Source: Streptomyces torulosus
GTDB taxonomy: Bacteria; Actinomycetota; Actinomycetes; Streptomycetales; Streptomycetaceae
Reading direction: 5' to 3'
Assembly: GCF_001419765.1 (NCBI RefSeq)
Contig: NZ_LIRK01000058.1
Location: 1-41,046 of the forward strand
DNA length: 41,046 nt
The translations under genes and the position numbers were made by a program. Below are positions 24,997-34,900 of the stretch, piece after piece; position 1 is the stretch's first letter, and each line of letters opens with the position of its first letter. Below the pieces are notes generated by a model. That model worked only from the letters and a program-made list of their open reading frames with translations, did no database searches and was not told the origin of the DNA.

Positions 24997-25006
24997 GGAC
25001 AGCCCC
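24997..25006 (-). repeat. Right inverted terminus GGACAGCCCC of the accessory island
   Basis: This is the exact reverse complement of the sequence at 15665-15674, followed by CTAG-type flanking bases. It marks the right edge of the 9.3-kb IS-rich stretch, about 270 bases before the chosen start of the large ATPase gene. Confidence 0.6.
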
Positions 25007-25271
25007 TAGCAGCGACCTCTGACAAACCGGACCCGTGGAGGTCAGTTTCGGTCGACCCGGCGGTCATCCCGCGTCGAGGGTGACCGGAGGCCTCAGGGGT
25101 TTCGGCCGGGTCCGGCCGCTCCTCGCCCTCGCACAGTGACATGTGTGCGCTTTCAAGGAATTGGCCGGAAAATATGGTCGGCGCCCCTTTCCGGTGACAC
25201 TCGTGAGCACGATTCCCGGCAGGCAGCGCGGACGCACGCCGGTTCAGCGAGGGGGCACGGCCATCACCAGC

Positions 25272-28200
25272 ATGCAAGGCAGCGGTACGGGCGCGGGGTT
25301 CGGGAACGCGATCACCGCCCTGACCCGACGGCGGATCGAGATCTACGACGGCGCGGGCGACGACTGGCGGTTCGCCGAGAGCCTGAAGTCCGTGAGCGGG
25401 GACACCGCCAAGGAGTACGAGGGCCGCACCCTCCTGGAACTCATCCAGAACGGCCACGACGCGCTGGCCGCGGGCAGCACCGGCAGGATCGCCGTCCTGG
25501 CGATCCGCCACGAGGGCGGCGGCGTCCTGTACGTCGCCAACGAAGGCACCGGGTTCACCGAGGAGAACTTCCGGGCCATCACCGAACTGGCCCTCTCCAG
25601 CAAGGGAGCGGGGGAGGGCATCGGCAACAAGGGGCTCGGCTTCCGCAGCGTCCTCCAGCTCACCGAGTGGCCCGAGATCTACTCCAAGGCCTCGCCCGGC
25701 TCCGAAACGTTCGACGGCTACTGCTTCCGCTTCGCCCGGCCGGACGACCTCCATGCCCTCCTCGACGACCCGGACCTCGCCGCCAGGGCGGCCAGGGACA
25801 TCTCCCCGCTGCACCTGCCCGTGCCGATCGAGGTCACCGACCCCGTGCTCAAGGAACTCGCCGCCGAGGGCTACTCGACCGTCGTACGGTTGCCGCTGAG
25901 CGACGACCACGCCTGGGACCTGGTGCTCGCGCAGACCGCGAACGTGGTGGACGACGAGGCACCGCTGCTGCTCTTCCTCGACCGGGTCGGGGAACTGGTC
26001 GTCGAGATCCGCGACGAGGAGGACACGGGGGAGGCCCAGGAGGACGCGGGGGCGGCCGACAAGGCCACCAGCGGGGGTGGCGCACGGCACGTGCTGTCGC
26101 GTACCCGGCGCGTCTGCGAACTCGTCGGGTCCCGGCCGGAGGACTGGGTCAGCGAGGTCGACCTCGGCGACGCCGGGCGCTATCTGCTGGCCCGCCGGAG
26201 CCTCGACGCCGAGGCCCTGCGCGCGGCGATCGAGCGCAGCGTCCAGGTCCACGGGATCGACGAGAAGTGGCTGGACTGGCAGGGCGAGGCATGGGTCGGC
26301 GTCGCGCTCCGCCAGGACCGGCCGATGTCCGGGAGCGGCCGGATGTACACCTTCATCCCCATGGGCGAGGCGTCCCCCGCGCCGTTCGCCGCCCATGTCC
26401 ACGCCCCCTTCTTCACCAGGCTCGCCCGTCTGGAGATCAGCGAGGCGGTGCCCCTCAACGACCTGCTCCTCGACCAGGTGGCCCTGCTCTGCGTCGAGTT
26501 GGGGCGACGGCTGCGCACGGAGGCACCGCACGGCAACGCCGGCGACCTCGTCCTCGACCTCATGTGCTGGGACACGCCGACGCGCCTGGACAAGGCCGTG
26601 CGGGGGCGGCTCGCGGACGAGCCGTTCCTCCCCCTGGAGGGCGGGGAGGACTGGGGAGCCCTGCGCGACACCTACGCCTGGCCCGACGGCAGACGCCCCT
26701 GGCGCGTGCTCACCGCCGAGGCGCTCGCCGGGGCGGGAGCCCCGCTGCTGGCCACCTCCGTGGGCCAGGCCCGCCACACCCGCGTCGACCGGCTCGCCAA
26801 GCAGGTCGTCACCCGGGCCATGCGGCCCCCGCTGGTCCGCACCGCCGGATGGGCCGAGGCCGTGGCCGAGAAACTCAGGGACGAGGGCCCCACGGCGGTC
26901 GGCCCGCGCTGGGCCGACTTCTACAACGACCTCTCCCACGCGTTCACCGGCCAACCCACCCTGCTGCGGGGCCGACGGATCGTCCTCGACCAGGACGGCG
27001 ACCTGCGCCCGGCGCTCGGCGGCGCGGCGGACCCCGGCAGAAGGGAGAAGAAGGAAGGCACCGTCTTCTTCCACCCGGGCGACGAACACGGCGACGCCGT
27101 CACCCGCGTCCCCGGCGACCTCAAGGCGCTGCGCCGCCGTATCTGCTTCACCCACCCGGACATCCCCTGGGAGGGCCCCGGACGGGACTTCCTGCTGCGG
27201 GGCGGCCTGGTGCGCTCCTACCAGCTGGACCAGGTCGTCGACGCGCTCGACGACCTGCTCCGGGCACGGCCCTCCGACGCCCTCAGCCGTGACGCCCTCA
27301 CCTTCGCACTGCGGCAGTTCCCCCTGCTCACCCGGGTCCAGCGCGAGCGGCTGTCGAGGATCGCCTTCCGGGTGCCGCTCGCCGACGGCGGCTGGGCGCG
27401 AGCGGCACAGTGCTCGTTCTCACCGGGCTGGGGCACCGAGGGCGCGAGACGACTGGAGCGGTTCCTCGAAGCGGGCGGCTCCCGGGTGCCGGAACTGGCG
27501 GCCCAGCGGGGGCGCTGGATCAGCGGACCCGACGACTGGCCGGCGCCGGTACGGGACCGCGACGCGTACCTGGAGTTCCTCACGGCCGTCGGCGTGGTCG
27601 ACGGACTGCGACTGTCCACCGTCGGCGACCGGCTCGGGGTCCACGACGGCAACGACCTCGCACCCCGTGCCCTGGCCCTGCGGTTCGGGCTCGGCGACCT
27701 CGGTCCGGCATGGGTGGCGGACGTGCAGTCGGGGTGGAGCAGGTTCGCGCACCCGTGGACGCCGTACGTGTTCGCCCGGCCGCCCGCCCATCTGCCCGGC
27801 GCGACCGAGGTGGCGGGCCTCGGACCCGCGGCCCGGCGGGAGTTCGCGGAACTGCTCCTGCTGGGCCTGCGCACCTGGGCCGACGAGGCGTTCCAGGTCA
27901 CCCTGTACCGGCCCCAGCACCCGCAGAAGAGGGACGAGCACATCTGGCCCACCCCCTTCGCGTCCTTCCTCCGCCGTACGCCCTGGCTCCCCGTGGAGGA
28001 CGCCGGCGGCGACGGCCCGGCCTTCGTCACCCCCGGCGGGGCCTGGTACAGCACGGAGGGGGAACTGCCGGGATTCGTCCCGTCGTTGCCGCTCCACACC
28101 CGGCGGCTCCTCACCGACGGGAAGGCCGTCGCACGGCTGCGCCAGTGCGGACTGCGCGCCTGGGAGGACCCCCGGCACGCCGGAGCGGCCGTCAGACACC

Positions 28201-28421
28201 TCGCCCAGATCCTCCACCGGGGCGACGTGCCGTCGTACCTCACCGTCTCCTTCAGGAAGCACTACGCGCGGGCGTGGTCGGACCTCGCACAGCGCGACCG
28301 CTGGCCGTGGGCCCCGGCGAGGAGGTACGGCTCGTGGTCAGCCGCGGCAACGCCCTCGGCACCTTCGTACCGCAGGCCGAGAACGTGCCCCTCCATGTCT
28401 GCGACGAACAGGCGCCGTTGA
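25272..28421 (+). CDS. Giant GHKL (sacsin/Hsp90-type) ATPase, N-terminal part; frame shifts near 28310
   Basis: The N-terminal 1013 residues of a very large protein, followed by about 36 residues of out-of-frame tail. The ATPase domain has all three GHKL motifs: ELIQNGHDA (56-64), VANEGTGF (88-95) and GIGNKGLGFRSV (116-127), the arrangement of sacsin N-terminal-type ATPases. The rest is long, helical and of no named family. The meaningful reading ends at DRWPW (28310) and resumes at once in the -1 frame (GPGEEVRLVVSRG), so a single missing base, an authentic split or a programmed shift all fit. The start is uncertain: the ATG at 25272 has GAGGGGG too far upstream, and the GTG at 25203 is an alternative. 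GHKL ATPases joined to nuclease domains are known from restriction and other defence loci. Confidence 0.8.
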   Translation: MQGSGTGAGFGNAITALTRRRIEIYDGAGDDWRFAESLKSVSGDTAKEYEGRTLLELIQNGHDALAAGSTGRIAVLAIRHEGGGVLYVANEGTGFTEENFRAITELALSSKGAGEGIGNKGLGFRSVLQLTEWPEIYSKASPGSETFDGYCFRFARPDDLHALLDDPDLAARAARDISPLHLPVPIEVTDPVLKELAAEGYSTVVRLPLSDDHAWDLVLAQTANVVDDEAPLLLFLDRVGELVVEIRDEEDTGEAQEDAGAADKATSGGGARHVLSRTRRVCELVGSRPEDWVSEVDLGDAGRYLLARRSLDAEALRAAIERSVQVHGIDEKWLDWQGEAWVGVALRQDRPMSGSGRMYTFIPMGEASPAPFAAHVHAPFFTRLARLEISEAVPLNDLLLDQVALLCVELGRRLRTEAPHGNAGDLVLDLMCWDTPTRLDKAVRGRLADEPFLPLEGGEDWGALRDTYAWPDGRRPWRVLTAEALAGAGAPLLATSVGQARHTRVDRLAKQVVTRAMRPPLVRTAGWAEAVAEKLRDEGPTAVGPRWADFYNDLSHAFTGQPTLLRGRRIVLDQDGDLRPALGGAADPGRREKKEGTVFFHPGDEHGDAVTRVPGDLKALRRRICFTHPDIPWEGPGRDFLLRGGLVRSYQLDQVVDALDDLLRARPSDALSRDALTFALRQFPLLTRVQRERLSRIAFRVPLADGGWARAAQCSFSPGWGTEGARRLERFLEAGGSRVPELAAQRGRWISGPDDWPAPVRDRDAYLEFLTAVGVVDGLRLSTVGDRLGVHDGNDLAPRALALRFGLGDLGPAWVADVQSGWSRFAHPWTPYVFARPPAHLPGATEVAGLGPAARREFAELLLLGLRTWADEAFQVTLYRPQHPQKRDEHIWPTPFASFLRRTPWLPVEDAGGDGPAFVTPGGAWYSTEGELPGFVPSLPLHTRRLLTDGKAVARLRQCGLRAWEDPRHAGAAVRHLAQILHRGDVPSYLTVSFRKHYARAWSDLAQRDRWPWAPARRYGSWSAAATPSAPSYRRPRTCPSMSATNRRR

Positions 28422-30619
28422 AGGAGGCGCTCGTCGAACTGGCGGGCCACCCCGTGCTGGTCGCCGGACCCGACAGCGGCGACGCCGTCGTGGAGCTGGC
28501 CGACCGGCACGGCATCCGCACCCTGCGCACCTCCACGACCGATGTCCAGGTCCGCCACCGCGACGGCGAACCGATCACCCCCGGCCGGGACGCCGACACC
28601 CTCGTCGCCGGCCGGGAATGGCTCGTCACGGTCGTTGCCCTGGCCGTGGAGCTGAAGTCCGGGGCGTTCGCCCGCCGCAGCGAGCGCGGTGTGCGGGCCC
28701 TGCTGGAGCGGCTGCGCACCGTGCGGCTCGTCCGCGCCGACGAGGTGGAGGTCGTCGTCTCGGGTGTGCTCACCGCGCCGCCGCCCACCACACGCGCCCT
28801 GCCGCTGCCCGACCCCGACCACCCGACCGTCGTCGTCTGGCGCGGCGAGGAGGGCTGGGACGAACTGCAGGCGTGCACCTCCGCGCTCGCCCAACTCCTG
28901 GACAGGCCGGCCCTCCAGGACGCCCTGGAGCTGATCCTCGTCAAACTCGAACGGCACTTCGGCGCCCACGACCCCGAGCACATCGACGACCGGACGCTGG
29001 CCATGGCGCTCGACACGACCGAGGCCAAGGTCGCCGAGATCCGGCGCAATCTCACCGGAGACGTCCACGACACGGTACGGCTGCTGCGCCCCGCCCTGTG
29101 CTGCCTCCTCGGCCCCGCCTGGGACGAGGACGCGGCGCGGGCGCTCGGCCGGGCGGCCGGCGAGGACGAGCTGGTCCGGATCGTCGACGGTCACGCCGCC
29201 GCGCTGCCCGTACCGGCCGCCGACCTCGTCGCCCTCGCCCGCTCCTGCACCACTCCCGCCGAACTCCGCGACGAACTCGGCCTGGACTTCCGGCGGTTCA
29301 ACGAGGCGCTCGCCACCCTCGGCCCCGGCTACGCCCCCTACTCCCACCCCGACCTGCACGAGCAGACCTTCGGCGACTTCGTCCGCACCCATGCCGGCAC
29401 CCTGGTGGACAGGCTGCGGGAACGCCATACGGAAGCGGCCCGCGAGGGCGGCGACCTCTCCGTGTACGCGGCGGCCCGCCGACTCCACGACCTGCTGCCG
29501 GACCCCGCCTGGCTGCCCCGGTTCGTCACCCCGCCCGAGGAGGAGATGCGGGTCAGGGTCCAGGACTGGCTGCGTGCGCACGGCGCCGACGACGACCTCG
29601 ACCGGCCCACCGAACTCCCGCCCGTCGACCTGCTCCGCGAACGCAACACCGCCGCACTGGACTCCCTGGTCCCCGCGCTGTCCCCCTTGGTGTCCGCATG
29701 GTGCCGCCGGCACGGGGCCGCCGTCCCGCACGGCTGGCTGGGCGCGCCCCTGCTGGAGGCGCGGACCTTCCTCGACGGCTCCGGCCTGGGCGACCTGCTG
29801 GAGCTGACCGAGGAGCGGCTGCTCGACACGGTGCGCAGCGCGGTGGGATGGCCGACCGGGATGCCTCTCACCGCCGACGCCGGGCTCCTCGGTCTCACCC
29901 CCGCCGACCTGGCACCCCGGCCCGGCCCGGCGCCGGGCACCGCCGGGTCGCGTGCGGCGGGGCCGGCCACGATCACCATCGGGGAGAAGGAGATCGCCGT
30001 CGGACGCGACCATTTCTCCGCCATCGCCGACCTCGCCTCCAGGACCGTCGACGAGGCGTTCCTCGCCCAGTCGGGGAAGGTGCGCCTCGACCCGGTCGCC
30101 CCGGCCACCGGGTCCGGGCGGGGCGGGGGCTCCGGCACCTCGCGGGTCGTCGTGGCCCGGCTGCACCAGGTGAGCGAGGACCAGCGGTCCGCCATCGGCC
30201 TGGTCGGCGAGGTCGCCGCACGGGCGTGGCTCCAGCGGCACTACACGGAGGTGCGCTGGCGGTCGGGGTACGCCGCCGTCATCAACGGCGACCGGGAGGC
30301 GTCGGACGGCCTCGGGTACGACTTCGAGGTCGTCCTGCGCTCCACCACGACCCGGCTGTACGAGGTGAAGGCGCTCAGCGAACGCGCCGGTGAGCGCGTG
30401 GAGTTCGAGCTCGGGCCGTCCGAGGTGGAGGCCGCCCGCAGTCACGCCCGCGGCGGCCGCTACCGGATCCTGCTGGTCACCTCCGCGCTGGACCCGGAGC
30501 ACCGTCAGGTGTTCGACCTGCCCAACCCGTTCTCGGCGGCCGGCCGCGAGCGGTTCCGGATCGTGGGCAAGGGCCTGCGCTACCAGTGCCGACCGCAGCC
30601 GAACTCCCTGAGGCCGTGA
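28334..30619 (+). CDS. C-terminal part of the giant ATPase protein, with DUF3883 (NOV-type) nuclease-like domain
   Basis: This frame continues the ATPase protein and also has its own possible start: GTG at 28334 with GAGGAGG eight bases upstream, giving 761 residues that overlap the first frame by 88 bases. Joined at 28310 the two would make about 1,780 residues. The last 150 residues carry DUF3883: IGLVGEVAARAWLQRHY, then DGLGYDFEVV, RLYEVKAL, FELGPSEVEAARSHARGGRYRILLVTSAL. The Asp and Glu-x-Lys spacing matches the PD-(D/E)xK-like core of that family. An ATP-driven machine ending in a possible nuclease suggests DNA or RNA surveillance. No methyltransferase or helicase is adjacent. A helical region of unknown fold fills the middle. 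Confidence 0.78.
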   Translation: MVSRGNALGTFVPQAENVPLHVCDEQAPLKEALVELAGHPVLVAGPDSGDAVVELADRHGIRTLRTSTTDVQVRHRDGEPITPGRDADTLVAGREWLVTVVALAVELKSGAFARRSERGVRALLERLRTVRLVRADEVEVVVSGVLTAPPPTTRALPLPDPDHPTVVVWRGEEGWDELQACTSALAQLLDRPALQDALELILVKLERHFGAHDPEHIDDRTLAMALDTTEAKVAEIRRNLTGDVHDTVRLLRPALCCLLGPAWDEDAARALGRAAGEDELVRIVDGHAAALPVPAADLVALARSCTTPAELRDELGLDFRRFNEALATLGPGYAPYSHPDLHEQTFGDFVRTHAGTLVDRLRERHTEAAREGGDLSVYAAARRLHDLLPDPAWLPRFVTPPEEEMRVRVQDWLRAHGADDDLDRPTELPPVDLLRERNTAALDSLVPALSPLVSAWCRRHGAAVPHGWLGAPLLEARTFLDGSGLGDLLELTEERLLDTVRSAVGWPTGMPLTADAGLLGLTPADLAPRPGPAPGTAGSRAAGPATITIGEKEIAVGRDHFSAIADLASRTVDEAFLAQSGKVRLDPVAPATGSGRGGGSGTSRVVVARLHQVSEDQRSAIGLVGEVAARAWLQRHYTEVRWRSGYAAVINGDREASDGLGYDFEVVLRSTTTRLYEVKALSERAGERVEFELGPSEVEAARSHARGGRYRILLVTSALDPEHRQVFDLPNPFSAAGRERFRIVGKGLRYQCRPQPNSLRP

Positions 30620-30733
30620 CCGCGGCGCGGCGACCCCGTGACCGGAGCGCCGCGTCGGGCCGTGACCGGAGCCCCGGGTTCCCGTGGCCGGAGCCTCACC
30701 GGGGCCGCGGCCACCACGCCGGCACCCGGTGGT

Positions 30734-31123
30734 TCAGGACGACGAGTCGGCCGTGGAGACCGCGGCCGTGCCGGTGGCGGCCGGTGCGGTCGTGGTCGAC
30801 GTGGCGGGCTCGGGCAGGTCGGCCGTCCGAGGGCCCCGGCGGCCGGCCATACGGCAGCCGAGGCAGCCCGGGTGACCGCCGCGGACGGAGCGGTCGCGGG
30901 CGCCGAGAGCCCACTGGTCCCTCGGCCGCGGCCCCGGCGGCTTGCCCCAGCCCGCGAGGTGCAGGACCCAGGTGACCAGGAGCGCGGCGACCGAGACGGC
31001 GATGCCCAACGGGAGGCCCGGAGCCCAGCCGCAGACGCCCATGCCGAGCGCCACGGAACCGGCCGTGCCGATCGCGGTGCCCGTCCAGCCGGCCACGGTG
31101 TGGCCCTCGTCGTAGAGACTCAT
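30734..31123 (-). CDS. Small membrane protein with C-terminal Cys motif
   Basis: A 129-residue protein from the ATG at 31123 (MSLYDEGHTVAGW). Two hydrophobic helices follow (TGTAIGTAGSVALGMGVCGWAPG and LPLGIAVSVAALLVTWVLHLAGWG), then a basic cytoplasmic segment with HPGCLGCRMAGRRG, a short H-x-x-C-x-x-C motif that may bind metal. The tail is Thr/Ala-rich. Proteins of this layout are conserved in Streptomyces without a known role. It is divergent from the MarR gene across an AT-rich palindrome, so control by that regulator is likely. Confidence 0.75.
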   Translation of the reverse strand: MSLYDEGHTVAGWTGTAIGTAGSVALGMGVCGWAPGLPLGIAVSVAALLVTWVLHLAGWGKPPGPRPRDQWALGARDRSVRGGHPGCLGCRMAGRRGPRTADLPEPATSTTTAPAATGTAAVSTADSSS

Positions 31124-31197
31124 GTGTCTGCTCCCCTCGCGCGCCGGGGCGCGCCACGGCATGCCGTGGCCACGCCTACGGCGCCGGACTGTAATAT

Positions 31198-31210
31198 CTT
31201 AGTAGCTAAG
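31198..31210. promoter_or_regulatory. Probable MarR operator
   Basis: CTTAG-TAG-CTAAG is a perfect inverted repeat in the AT-rich centre of the divergent region, 31 bases before the MarR start. Its size and base content suit MarR-type sites, and its position would block both promoters. Confidence 0.65.
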
Positions 31211-31240
31211 GAATCTAGCCTGTCCCGGAGGCACATTTCA

Positions 31241-31702
31241 ATGGAGGCCGAGCGCCACCCCACCGTCCCGGACGCCATCGGCGCCATGGACCGCATGATC
31301 GCGACGATGATCGTGGGACAGCAGGAGTTCGCGCGCCGGTTCGGCCTGAGCGTCACCGACCTGGTCTGCTTCGCCTACGTCCTGGAGGCAGGGGAGACCC
31401 CGGTCACCGCCGGTGACCTGGCCACTCGTGCGCATGTCACGACCGGTGCGATCACCGGCGTCCTCAACCGCCTGGAAGGCCGCGGCTTCGTCGCCCGCAA
31501 GCCGGACCCGGCCGACCGGCGTCGCGTCCTGGTGGTCGCCCAGCCGACCGCCGCCGAGCAGGCGATGACCCTCTACGGCCCGTTCTACGAGCGTCTAGCG
31601 GAACTCTTCGGCGGCTACACCCCCGACGAACTCGCCGTGCTCACCGACTGGTTCACCCGCGCCGGCGACGTGGCCCGCACCTTCCTGGAGGAGTCCCGCT
31701 AG
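31241..31702 (+). CDS. MarR-family transcriptional regulator
   Basis: A 153-residue protein from the ATG at 31241 with GGAGG upstream. The winged helix reads LSVTDLVCFAYVLEAGETPVTAGDLATRAHVTTGAITGVLNRLEGRGFVARKPDPADRRRVLVVAQP, a clear MarR DNA-binding domain (about 35-100), flanked by dimerisation helices. The DPADRRRVLV wing is classical. It probably represses itself and the divergent small membrane protein. Its stop TAG is the first part of the 168-bp palindromic repeat. Confidence 0.93.
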   Translation: MEAERHPTVPDAIGAMDRMIATMIVGQQEFARRFGLSVTDLVCFAYVLEAGETPVTAGDLATRAHVTTGAITGVLNRLEGRGFVARKPDPADRRRVLVVAQPTAAEQAMTLYGPFYERLAELFGGYTPDELAVLTDWFTRAGDVARTFLEESR

Positions 31703-31866
31703 TGCTGTGACCGGAAAGGTTTGCCGGAAAGCTCGCGGCGTCCGGTGCGGTGCCGCGCAAGGCGGAGCATGACCCGCGTACTGGATGTACTCGGGTCATG
31801 CGACAACGCCGCGAGGTGCCGTGCCGGGCGTCGCGAGCCGGTGAACCTTTCCGGTCACAGCACTAG
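31699..31866. repeat. 168-bp snap-back palindromic repeat (MITE/REP-like), full copy
   Basis: Perfect 23-bp inverted ends (31699-31721 and 31844-31866) begin CTAGTGCTGTGACCGG and end in CTAG. Inside, the two halves are also largely complementary, meeting at a hairpin GCATGACCCG...CGGGTCATGC near 31768-31802. No coding capacity is seen. It lies between the convergent MarR and GH30 genes, where its fold could end transcription from both sides. A half-size relative is at 1387-1440. Confidence 0.88.
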
Positions 31867-31958
31867 GCGCTGCCGTCACCTTCCCCCGTCGCCCACGAGG
31901 GGACGGGGGAGGGTGACGAGCGGTCCGGTCGAGCTGCGGCCCCTTGCGGGGGCGGGCC

Positions 31959-34900
31959 TCAGCGGCGTACGAGGTCGATCCGGTACCTGCGGGTCCGGGA
32001 ACCGTCCTCGGAGGTCACCGTGACGACGGCCGATGTCCGGTCGCCCGTGCCCGTGCGGTCCACGGTGACGGTCGCGTACGGGTCGCGGGCCGTGGCGGTG
32101 ACGGCGGCCCGGCGCGGGTGGCCCGTGGTGACGCGGTAGGTCGTCGTGTCCGGGTCGAAGGACGCGATCGGCTCGCCCGCCACCTCGATCGAGGCCGCGG
32201 CGGGGTCCGTGGAGCGGCCGGGGGCCTTGGCGTACACCTCGATCTCGCTCATCGTGATGTAGCCGCCCTGGCGGGCCGTCATGACCACACGGACGGCGAT
32301 GGCCGGTCCTGTCTGCAGGGGCACGTCGATCACCGGTGTGCCCTCGGTGCCGACCGGGACGGAGTCGCTCGCGTCGGTCCAGGGTCCGTCGGCGGTGGCG
32401 CGTACCTGGACCTTGAGGTTCTCCGGGAAGGAGACGTTGCCGCCGTCGCGGTGGAAGTGGGTGACGACGCGCGTCAGGTCGCGGGCCCTCGGCAGGGTGA
32501 AGGTGAGGGTGTCGGAGGGGTTCTTGGTGCCCGATCTCCAGTTGGACCAGGCCTTCTCGGACCGGTCGCCGTTGCGCAGCCGCTCCGCCGAGTAGCCGCT
32601 CTCGGTGAACGTGGCGTCGACGGAGACCTCCGGGTCGGGGGCGATGTTGGTCTGCGTGGCCTCGGTGACCTGGACGCGCACGGTGGCGTCGACCTCGTCG
32701 CCGCCGACGACACGGGCGGTACCGGAGAGCTTCACCACGCCGGCCTTGTCGTAGGCCCCGGCGGGGGCCGCCTCCCAGGTCACGGGAAGGTCGGTGCGGC
32801 CGCCGTGCCGGCCGACGCCGATCACCGTGGCCGGGAGTTCCGGCGCGCCGCCGGCATGGGTCTTGGCGCGGCCCGGCAGTGTAGAGGCGATCGTGTCGAC
32901 GGTGACGAGCGCCTTCGCCCGGAGCTTGCGGCCCAGGGCGTCGGTCGCCTCGCCCTCGACGCGCACCGTGCCGGGCCTCTTCCAGCGCCGGTCCGAGGGC
33001 AGGTCCCACACCACCGGCAGGGAGCCGCGGGCACCGTCCCGGAACACCGGCGTCACCGTCTCCGGCATCGTCGGCCGCAGCCCCGGCACGGTGAACACCT
33101 CGGCCCGCTCCGTGCGCAGCACCGTCTCGTCGGTCACGGCCCAGCGCTGGTTGGCCGCCGAGGTCGGTGTGTACGTCGACACCTTGGCGCCGTCGGCGGA
33201 CGACTGACCCGTGACGTCGATCAGACGGCCGGTCGCGGCGTTGACGAAGGTCCAGGTGCCGTCGCCGGTCGTCGACATGAGCCACTGAGCGGCGTCGGGG
33301 ACCTCGCCGGCCGCCGCGCCCTCCAGGACGGCCTGATTGTCGCGCACCGCGAGGCGCGTGCCGGTGGCGGCGTTGACGAGGGCGTACCGTTCACGGTTGC
33401 CGGTGCCGGGCGTCAGCTGCCGCACCGACCACAACTGCCGGGCGCTGCCGGGGTCGTTCGTGCGCTGGACGACGCCGGTGCCGTCCTCCGACGGGGCCAG
33501 CGACCTGCCGCTCTGGGCGCCCTGGAGCCGGTAGACATGACCGGGCCGCACCAGGGCGGCGTCCTTCGCCACCCCGCCGACGCCCTTGACCAGGAACGTG
33601 GTGACCGACTTGGCGGGGACGTCGAGCGTCGCCGAACGGTCGGTCACCCGGACCGGGGTGCCGCGCACGAGAGCGCCGTCGGCGCTGGTCACCACGGGCG
33701 TGACGGTGGCTCCGGGGGAGACCGTGCCGAAGCGCGAGAGGTCGAGGGTGACGGAGCGGCCGGTGGCGCCGCTGTTGACGTGGACCACGGTCGCCGCACG
33801 GCCGGACTTCTTCACCGCGGCGACGCTCGACGGGTCGTCGACCTTGACGAACCTGTCGCCGGGGCGGATGTGATGGGTGAAGTTGCGGATGGTGTGGAAC
33901 TTGGAGTTCGCCCGGATCGGGCAGGTCTCCAGGGTGTCGTCGGCGGTGCAGTTGAACGGGACGTGGATGCTGCCCCAGTTCTTGCCCGCCGCGGCCTGCG
34001 GGATCGAGTCCTCGATCGGCTGCCAGAACACCCAGGCGGACGGCTCCAGTTCCCGCATGTCGTCGACCATGCGTGAGGCGATGCCCAGCCCCGGCTCCAT
34101 GCCCGTGAAGTCGGTGCCCGTGCCCCAGGTGCCCTCGACCTCGCTCATCCAGAGCTTTTTGTCGGCGCCCTTGGCGATGTCGCGGGCGCTGGTGCGCATC
34201 CCGGTGCCGTAGGTGTGCACGTTCAGCTGGGGGAGGGCCGCCCGCGCGGAGGCGTCGTAGGCGTTCCAGTTCTGGGTGAAGATCGTGGGGTTGGTCTCGT
34301 CCATCGCCGAGATCTCGGCGTCGGTCCTCGCCCCGTCGAGCGCCTTGTCGAGCGCGCGGACGACCTTCTGCTGGAGCGCCGGGCCCGCGTGCGCGCCCTC
34401 CTGGCGGCCTCCGGTGGGCTGGCCGTTCGCGCCGATCTGGGTGCCCCAGTAGTTGGTGTTGGGCTCGTTGAGGGGTGCGATCGTGTCGAAGTCGATGCCG
34501 TGCGCCTTCTCCAGTTCCTCGGTGACGCGCACGAGATAGGTGGCGAACTGATCGACGCGGTCCGCGCGGATCTGGTCCGTGTTCGCGTCGAAGCCGCCGG
34601 AGACATAGCCGCTGACGGTCTGGAACCAGGGCGGGGAGTTGCTGAACGCCTCCCACTTGGTGACCTTGTCCTTGACCTGGTCCACCCACCAGCGCTGGCC
34701 GGCGTCGGCGTCCCAGTTCCAGTGGTCGGGGTTGTCGGGGTCCCACCACTCCATGTCCTGCCGGGTGGTTCCCTCTGGGGCCTTCCAGAAGCCCTCCATG
34801 GTCGCGCCCGTCTTCATGTAGTCCTTGCGGACGTCCGGGGCGTTGCCGCCGCCGATGTTGTAGCGCGCGATGTTGAGGGCGAGTCCGTCGTCGTCGAACA

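Noticed and set aside
15665..25006. Island as an integrated phage or integrative conjugative element
   Set aside because: No integrase, excisionase, Tra/FtsK-like or structural phage gene and no tRNA attachment site were seen.
24960..27155. Open frame of 731 codons on the minus strand opposite the large ATPase
   Set aside because: Antisense to the GHKL domain, with its three motifs. Its sequence is repetitive Val/Glu/Gly without a fold signature.
30616..30700. Short repeats of CCGTGACCGGAGC after the large gene
   Set aside because: Three irregular copies of a GC-rich 13-mer without regular spacing. Not a CRISPR array and too degenerate for a reliable repeat call.
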